From NCBI GenBank assembly GCA_011037195.1, contig JAAEAF010002810.1:1-64000 (forward strand): 64,000 nucleotides of DNA. The letters run 5' to 3'. The translations under genes and the position numbers were made by a program. Under the pieces are notes generated by a model. The model had not been told where the DNA came from. It saw only the letters and a program-made list of their open reading frames with translations, and ran no database searches. Numbering within the stretch: position 1 is the first letter of the stretch; every line of letters starts with the position of its first letter. Of the stretch, positions 56,965 to 64,000 are shown one piece after another. Source of the DNA: Triatoma infestans. Its lineage: Eukaryota > Arthropoda > Insecta > Hemiptera > Reduviidae.

Positions 56965-57880
56965 ATATATTAAAAAAATCTGGTGTAAAACACTCACAGG
57001 CCTTTCTCTTACTCTAATTAATACAATTTAATCAAGTATTTTTCTTTAAAATTATAACGTTACCAAGTTTAATTGGATATGGCATAAAATGGTGATGGGG
57101 ATCCTACGTGAAAATCTGAGCGGCTTCATGTGTCGAAACCAAAACAAAGCTAGTGCAAATTTAAACTCACTACAGACGCCCCTTCCCCCGCCAAAAAGAA
57201 ACATTCTAAAAATCAATGTTTTCAGACTTATGTTTCAAACAAAAAGTAATAAGTTTCAAAAATGTATGCAGTAAGCATGCGTGTAACCGTTTTTGAGTAA
57301 ATTCCACAAAAACCTATTCTGTAAAATCGATTTTTTGCTTAACCGAAATTTTCATCATATTTGGGATTCTGTCGATGCTTGTAATGTGTACTATTATTAT
57401 ATAGGTGGTAAAAGCATAAATTATAATGAAGTGGTAACTTTAAAGCTAAGTACAATGCTTATGCGACCATCCCACAAAACTCCTTTTAAAGGAATTTAAA
57501 AAATAAAGAAAAGTTTCAATTACAAAAAAAAATACATTTGAATGCATGGATTGTGTGAACATCGCAAAAAACTGTAAAAATCCATTAAGTAAACTGAATA
57601 CTTACGGTTGACCGATGTTGACCAAAACTTATTACCGGATCCCGTCTTAACGAAATAATAAGTTTGAAATTTTTGCGTTTTTCTAATTTTTCTGTTTGTT
57701 TTTTTTTTTTTTTTATATATATACGCAGAGACTATTTTCTAAAAAGCACATTTTCTGACTCAGAGGACCTCAAAACATTTATTTCTGATGAAAACATAAT
57801 TTCGAAAATTACACATCGCAATATCTGCATTAAGAGCAAGCAAAAAGGAGTTTAAAACTATGAATACTTACAATGTTGCA
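56965..57880 (-). repeat. Dispersed repeat X, long copy
   Basis: It begins with the reverse complement of the family end ('gtgtaaaacactcacagg', 'ctttctcttact') and contains 'cttgtaatgtgta', 'ttgaagtggtac'-type sequence shared with 11610-12300. There is no coding capacity. Confidence 0.55.
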
Positions 57881-58229
57881 AAGTTTAGGAAAAAAATGGT
57901 AAAAAGAATTGAATCCATTTTTGAGGAAATCGCAGTAAAAAAATAAATAAATTGAAACTATTGATTGATTATTTTTGAGAGGATTCTCTTAATGCAGGAT
58001 TGAGGAAATGAGGATTCTCTTTTTATCATTAATAAATAAATTTATTGAATAGCCAATTAATTTTTATGGTTCAGATTTACAAACATAACAGTTACTGAAA
58101 TCAACATTATGAACTACCCTCAAAGAAGTAGTTACGATGAAAATATTATTTCAAAAACAATCTGATTCGAAACTTCGCAGCAATGAACAATAAACAAAAA
58201 CAGTGAAATATAATGCGTAATTTGTTTTC

Positions 58230-58430
58230 ATCAAAAAACTGGAGTGCTTTCAGCACATTGCCGGCCTCCGATCAGGGTTCTTGTTACAGACAACACTGTC
58301 CATCACCGAAAAAATGTTACTGATTCGCCTAGGGCGAAAAATCTAAGACGCTGCTGGTTTCGAACTCTCTATGTGATCCCCGTCAATTCGTCAGCAAGCG
58401 CTAACCCTGAACTAATCAGGCCCTAAAAGT
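58230..58430 (-). mobile_element. SINE-C, diverged copy
   Basis: The reverse complement has a decayed A box ('ctgattagttcagggttagcg'), 'gttcgaaaccagc' as B-box remnant and 'gatggacagtgttgtctgta' in the body. Confidence 0.6.
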
Positions 58431-60365
58431 ATTGTGTATTATTAATCTTTTTATAAAATATTTAGTGGGATGTTACGATTTTAATTTCTATCTTGGTTGG
58501 CATGTTTAAAAATTCTTTTGTTCTGGGGCAGAAAACTTTGTTGAAAACTACAGAACCATCTAAAGAAATATGTAATGATTTAGAAGTGGTTTATTAAATT
58601 AATTGCTTGCGTAGAATTTGTTGGTGCCGGCGATTCAACGTCCATTTGTTACAATCTTGCTCTCACAAGTCCTGCAATAGCAGGATGTGTGACAATCTTT
58701 TCCTAAGTAAAGCACTACTTGCATTGATCATTATCATCCTGATCCAATAGGCAAAAATTTATCTTGTGCTTGATGAAACAGATTCACCATAAGCCATACG
58801 GCCCTTAATCAGGTCTCTCAGATGCTTTTGCGACGGTCCTCTGATGAACTCTTTGGCTTACTTCTCACCAGAACTGTTTCTTCATCAGGTCTCTGATTTT
58901 CTGCAAACTAAGGCAGTAATAATACTGCCTTGTGAAGGCCGCAGAAAGCTTACAAACCCTTAAAAAAATTGTTTGGACTTTCTCGGGCCGATTTTGTCCG
59001 CTTTCTCATTACTCGTATAACCTGTGTGTTAGGAGAAGAATAAGTGGATTAGAGTGGGTTTATGGTTTCCTGTAAAACACAGAATAACGGGATTTGGCAA
59101 TTTGGGGAGAAAGTTCTATTGAGATCATTGCGGATTTTGTGATATGAGATATAGCATTTTTATTATATGCAATAAATTTTTGGTAATTGAAAGGGTTGGT
59201 TAACCTCACTGATGAATACTGCTTGTTCGGATTGTTTAATTGTATTGGTTGATGTGAGAGTTTTGTTCGTCAGTTATAGATGAAAGCGGGAGGCTAAGAG
59301 TGGTGCCCTGGTAGTTTGTAGCGTCTGTTTATACTTTCTCATAATTCTAATGTTTAATTCGAGAAAAGTTTATTGCAGATGAACGAAATACCTTAGATAT
59401 GTACATTTATCTAGGGAAGAATTTTGTTATTAAATGTAAGGGGGAGTTTAGGCGCCATGTCAGAGAGAAAAACTTTTATGTTTGGATTTTACCTACATTT
59501 AATTTTATTCCCCATTGGTGCACCATGTTTTGTGTATAGTTAGGTGGGCTTAAAGTTTTCAACAAGTTCAACACCAGTAATGATAAAGCAAACAAATTAA
59601 AAACATTTGTGCGTTAACGTGAGTGTAAACAAAAGAAGCCTAATAATACTTAGGGCAGCCAATTAAACTTGAATAGAGAAATTAAAATAAATAAATAAAA
59701 AAAAAACCTTAGAATGATCCATAGAAAACAGATGTTAAATAGTTGAAATAATTTATTGAAGAAGTTTTTCTGAAAGCCATTTAAGTAGGGTAGGACTACT
59801 ACTTACTGTTTGTTGGTACAAGTACAGTTCAAAGTGAATGATCGTTATTTGAGAATCGGGAAGTTTGATACGAACGTCTCTTTGGAACACTTTACATTGC
59901 TCACTAAAACTTTATAATGTGGGCATTATTCTTTCACAGACTTCACAGCGAATCAATTCATGGTAAATAAGGCCTTATTGATGATTCTTTAATTTTCATT
60001 TTACTTACAAAATAAAAAAACAAAAATTGAAAAAAGTTTAAAAAAGAATTATAGTGAATATATTTCAACAAAATATATATATTTACGAGTGTATTATATC
60101 TGGCCTAGGCTGATGTTTCACCTAATTATTGATAAGTTGTTGTATTACCCAGCGTCGTTGGATATTCTCACTGGATATTAAAAAGTTAGAAATATTTTGG
60201 AATATACTTATTGACGTATATTTATTAGGATTATAAAGAAATCTTAGAAACAAATAAAAGAATATTTCATAAGTAAGCCATAATAATAATTTCTTTCATT
60301 GTGAAATATAAATATCAGGTGTCCCTTTAAAGAAATTTGATATTTCAATCCTGCTAGTGTTTGAT
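58431..60365. other. No assignable feature
   Basis: Less AT-rich than most of the window around 58600-59000, yet I recognise no motif in six frames. Confidence 0.4.
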
Positions 60366-60418
60366 AATACAAGTATGATCAGAAGATATTTTCCGTGTTA
60401 GCCTGCCTTTTTTTGTGT

Positions 60419-60456
60419 CATCGACCGGTTTCGGGCGTTCCCCTATCATCAGGATG
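60419..60456 (-). ncRNA. Hammerhead ribozyme motif, intact core
   Basis: The minus strand reads CATC-CTGATGA-TA-GGGGAACGCCC-GAAACCGGTC-GATG. Core boxes, the GTC site and stem I are intact. Stem II is shortened to GGG/CCC. Confidence 0.65.
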
Positions 60457-60666
60457 TTTTTGTCAAAACAATGTGATAACATAGATTTGCACAGAGCAAA
60501 TTTAGTTGATATAACAAAAACATTTAAAGACCATACACTAAGGTATCAATGAACCCCTCATAACCTAGTTAGATCCTAACAAAAACACTTTTAAAAAACC
60601 AGTGTATCAACTAAATTTTCTGTGTGCAAGTCTATGTATCACACTGTTTTCCTGGTATCACAAAAA

Positions 60667-60698
60667 CATCCTGATGATAGGGGAACGCCCGAAACCGG
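60667..60698 (+). ncRNA. Hammerhead ribozyme remnant
   Basis: CATC-CTGATGA-stem II-GAAACCGG is kept, but the TC of the cleavage site and the stem I half are replaced by A-rich sequence. Confidence 0.6.
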
Positions 60699-60791
60699 AA
60701 AAAAAGAAGCAGGCTGTCACGGAAAATATCGCTGATGCTTTCCAGCTCTGCAGAACCAACCACAGCAACAGGTATGTTAATTGGTATATTT

Positions 60792-60973
60792 TTTCAGGCG
60801 GGCTTAACGTCCAACTACCAAATAGATGTCGTGGACGGGGGCGGAAGCACATACTTTACTGTTAACATTTTTTAAACAAATATAAAATTTAGCAGTTATA
60901 CGCGGGACTCGAACTGGGGTCCTCCCACTTACAAGTCCATGCTCATAACCACTACACCAACACCCGCCCCCCG
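60792..60973 (-). mobile_element. tRNA-derived SINE (SINE-A) with target duplication
   Basis: Reverse-complement copy of 11317-11515 with a good B box (agttcgagtcccg on the minus strand). TTGGTATATTT at 60781-60791 and 60974-60984 forms an 11-bp duplication, indicating LINE-driven insertion. It lies at the edge of foldback unit A4 and is younger than it. Confidence 0.88.
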
Positions 60974-61333
60974 TTGGTATATTTGGTATATTTTAATATG
61001 ATAAGCTCATAGAAGCTAAGAGCTTCCCATTTTAAATAATTGTATTATTAATCGTAAAAAGATATCTACAGCTTTTTGAAATTATAAATTTGAATTAGAA
61101 TTATAAAATCATTATTTATTCAAAATTGGTTTATAAGAAGATTAACTATTTCTTAAATTATAATCTAGTTTTAAATCATTAATAATTAAATGATCTTAAT
61201 ACTGTTAACTCAAAAATATGTTTTTGTTTTTCTGCAACCGTTTAATAATATGACACTTATTAAATCAAAAGTGATTTACTCACGAACTATAAAAAGTAAT
61301 AACATCATTACTTTTTCTGGCTATTGTAATTAT

Positions 61334-62070
61334 AGTTATTTATCAAACAATGAGTAAAGTGGTAACTGAACAAGAATGCAAAAATATTTTACTCACGTGT
61401 TGAGTATTGATTTTTTTTTTTTTGTAACCGCATTAAATTGATTCTTAACTTATATGCATATAAGAAAATATGAGAAACTATTGTAATTCAAGTCAAATAC
61501 TCCCTGTCTTTATAAATCTGCACCATTTGATATTACCTCAAATCCGCTCTGGGTGGGTTTCGTTTTGAAATATGAACCTTATTGTTTTTGCGTATTGTCG
61601 CTAGATGTCAGGCTAGCTAGAATTCAATAATGTTACATTTAATTTTTGTCACTTGTGCAATAAAGTAGAACTTCTCTCACTACTTTTGATTTAATAATAC
61701 TCACATTTACATGGCTGCAGAAAAAGTAACATTATTCAACATTATTAACTAGTCCGAAATCTAGCGACAATACACAAAAACAAGATCAAAACAAATCCCT
61801 AGATTTGAGGTTATAACAAAGGAGCATGTTATAGAGGGGAGTATATGACTTCAATCAAAATACATTCTCTGCATTTGACCTGTTCCTATATTTTTATATT
61901 TATATAAATTAGGAATCAATTAAATATAATTGAATATAATTAGGAATAAATTTAATATTCAACACATGAGTAATGTATTTTTTACACTCTCGTTCAGTTA
62001 ACATAATTGCTGGCCAATACCTGAACTGAGTGAACAATGCATTAATTTAATCACTGTTTGATAAATAACT
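61334..62070. repeat. Large foldback element, about 740 bp
   Basis: Left arm 61334-61640 and right arm 61712-62070 are imperfect inverted copies. Outer match: 'gttatttatcaaaca'. Middle: 'actcacgtgttgagtatt' against 'attcaacacatgagtaat'. Inner: 'gtattgtcgctagat' against 'atctagcgacaatac'. The loop is about 70 bp. There is no coding capacity; class unknown. Confidence 0.75.
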
Positions 62071-62159
62071 GACCAATAGGTTGAAAATGTTCTTATTAGG
62101 ACGAAATGTTTCTGAAATTCTAAAAAACGAAAAAAAAATCAAAAAAGATTACTATTACC

Positions 62160-62340
62160 AATTTCTCTATCATGGAGATCGATCCCGAGTTCGAATCCAT
62201 CAGTGCTGCCTTTGTATTTTCTCTTACTAGGATTCTTTACAGCTCCTTGTCCGGTGATGTACAGTGTTGCCAGTTGCTAAAAAAAAAAAAACTGCTCGGA
62301 GGCCGGCAGTACATTAAGAAGGCTTTGGGGGACAAAATAG
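62160..62340 (+). mobile_element. SINE-C, partial copy
   Basis: It contains a B-box-like 'gagttcgaatcca', 'ttgtccggtgatgtacagtg' and 'cagtacattaagaaggct', interrupted by an A-run at 62280. Confidence 0.6.
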
Positions 62341-62904
62341 ATTTTTCAGGTCACAGTGCATTATTATATCCCCTAAAACAATCTTAGAACTTTAGAAGTT
62401 TAAATATCAGTTTTGTTTATTTTGTAAATGAGTGTTAATACAGGGATTGTCATAATGTAAATATATATATTTTTTTATATTATTTATTGCCCTAGAGTTA
62501 ACGAAGAATTTTTTATTTATTTACATGTATTTAAAAAAGAGTTACACTAAATGTGATTCATTAAAATAAAATTGTATTTTCTCTTGTTAAATTTTATCAT
62601 ATTTTGCGAAAGAAACAAATAAATAATAAATTGTATATAAATAACTATTTCTGCTATTTAGTTTATACAATTACTTGTTCCAAGGAATGACATTGATTCA
62701 ATAGAGATTAAGGTGTCGTATCAATTGATTGATTTAATCTTAAAGCATCAGTATAATTCAAAAGAATATAATAAATAAAATTACCTTACAATGGATAGAA
62801 AGGAAAACATAATACAGTTGCTTACAAACTAAGATTTTCAATAATAGCTTATCTATTTTCATTCAGCGTGTAAAATAATTTTGCCATATAACCTAGTGAT
62901 ATAT

Positions 62905-63010
62905 CACACACTGTTTATCAAAAGATTCTGAATATGAGTAAAAATATACGAAACCGGTCGATGATTCTAAAATGGAGCAACCTATTATCAAGGAGAAATC
63001 TCTTGATGTT
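62905..63010 (+). repeat. Fragment of a foldback A unit
   Basis: A decayed right arm: 'cactgtttatcaaaagattc', then 'cgaaaccggtcgatgat' (hammerhead 3' half) and 'aaatctcttgatg'. The first hammerhead box is lost. Confidence 0.6.
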
Positions 63011-63293
63011 TTGCAACATCAGCAGATCCCATTAATCTGACAGTTACCATCACTACGTATCGTTTAAAATAAAGATTCCATTAAGATTAATCCGTTTATT
63101 AGTTACAAATAAACCTTAAATACAGTGATCAAAAAAATAATACTATTAGTATAGTAACCTTTAAAACATTTCCATTTTTGTTGTATGCATTAAAACAAAA
63201 CAAAAAAATGCATAAAAATAAATAAAATAAGCAAATCATTTTTTTATTATTTTTAAATTAATGCAATTTTTTTTTACAAAATAAAAAGTTATA

Positions 63294-63797
63294 CGGTGAA
63301 AAACGTTTATTACGAAACTGCGGCCACCGAAATATTTTTTTCGTGTTAAAATAATTTCATATTAAACGATAAAATAGCGGTTGGTTTTCGTTCAGATTTC
63401 TCTGCCACTGTACACGTAAAAAAAATAAGTTTATGTATTAAAATTACAAAAAACACAAAATTCGCCGAATTCTAAAACTAATTGATATGTTTTGATAATG
63501 ACGGTGCCTTTACCTACTCTCAAAGACAAATGGAAACCTAGCCACAGTGGCAGCCATTGCTCAATTTTTATTTGCTTATTTTGTTCCGTCTAACGAAATA
63601 AATATATGCGAGACGATTTGACTGCAGAAAACAGCTATATTTCGTTTGCCTGGGAAGTGAAATCTTTTCGTGTTAAGTGATATTTGTTTCGTGTTAAAAG
63701 AGAAAAAAAATATAGTATTTTGTTGGGACTGCAATATGATTTCGTGTTAACCGATTCTTCGTGTTAAGCGTTTTCGTGTTAAAGCTTTTTTTCACTG
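63294..63797. mobile_element. Pogo-like MITE
   Basis: Ends CGGTGAAAAACGTTTATTACG and, on the other strand, CAGTGAAAAAAAGCTTTAACAC form imperfect inverted repeats flanked by TA (63292-63293 and 63798-63799). Six or more 'ttcgtgttaa' motifs lie near the ends, mostly on the right. 504 bp, no transposase frame. Confidence 0.7.
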
Positions 63798-64000
63798 TAA
63801 TTTATTTTTGTAATATCATTGTCGCTAAACAGATCTTAAATAGAAAATGTTTCACTTAATTCAGGAAAGGTTTTTTTATTACTTTTTAAAAATGAATCCT
63901 AGATCATTTCAAAAGAAAATACGCTAATTCATTATAATAATATTATCAATAAAAAACTTTTAGAAAAACATAAATTTTATCTATAAATATTTTTCATGTA

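Larger units (their letters stand above)
60370..60775. repeat. Foldback unit A4 with paired hammerhead-like motifs
   Basis: The left arm 'agcctgcctttttttgtg' plus motif plus 'atagatttgcacagagcaaa' is mirrored by the right arm from about 60600 to 60740. A central segment of about 90 bp does not pair. The right outer end is 'ctttccagctctgcagaacc'. A SINE-A copy follows directly. Confidence 0.8.

Noticed and set aside
58730..58900. Hammerhead-like 'cctgatga' strings
   Set aside because: No GAAAC box or stem II follows at the right distance on either strand.

Overview
This window reads as nuclear DNA of an arthropod, most likely an insect. It is AT-rich and intron-scale in texture, and it is packed with degraded retroelements. 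One of these is an env-bearing errantivirus, a group known mainly from insects. I found no convincing host gene, rRNA, genuine tRNA or CRISPR array. Nearly every protein-like reading frame belongs to a mobile element, and nearly all carry frameshifts or stops. One assembly gap (Ns) lies at 42685-43553.

Layout. 0-5.7 kb: a Ty3/gypsy integrase remnant with its LTRs (LTR-A), a PIF/Harbinger transposon with TTA duplications, a Jockey RT scrap, a copy of an unclassified dispersed repeat (repeat X) and a solo LTR. 7.5-13.3 kb: two LTR-B copies in opposite orientation around a 5'-truncated R1-type LINE, with SINE-like pieces. 13.5-27.4 kb: a CR1/L2-like LINE on the minus strand, interrupted by an errantivirus (gag, PR, RT-RNase H, IN, env, 238-bp LTRs, tRNA-Ser-type primer site, TGTA target duplication) and bordered on both sides by inverted LTR-C copies. 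27.4-35.5 kb: SINEs, repeat X, an RNase H-bearing LINE and a Penelope-like element (RT plus GIY-YIG) that is itself interrupted by a LINE fragment. 35.9-44.4 kb: a Jockey-type LINE split by a nearly complete R1-type LINE (ORF1 with zinc knuckles, ORF2 EN-RT). 46-55 kb: a Tigger/pogo remnant, LTR-A solo LTRs, copia fragments on both strands and an RTE-like LINE. 55-64 kb: a dimeric tRNA-like repeat, a 28-bp minisatellite, more repeat X and SINEs, a 740-bp foldback and a pogo-like MITE.

The most notable signals are two. First, hammerhead-ribozyme-like motifs recur through the window. Several are intact at the core, and most sit as head-to-head inverted pairs inside foldback units; another lies downstream of the Penelope-like element. 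Second, a 1,070-bp block made of the errantivirus 5' LTR plus 832 bp of flanking LINE has been copied to the other end of the provirus. It replaces the expected plain 3' LTR and leaves a 10-bp LTR stub after the polypurine tract. This looks like a repair event that copied sequence from the other LTR and its flank, unless it is an assembly error.

All coordinates of repeat boundaries were set by eye and may be off by several bases, except where a target duplication fixes them.
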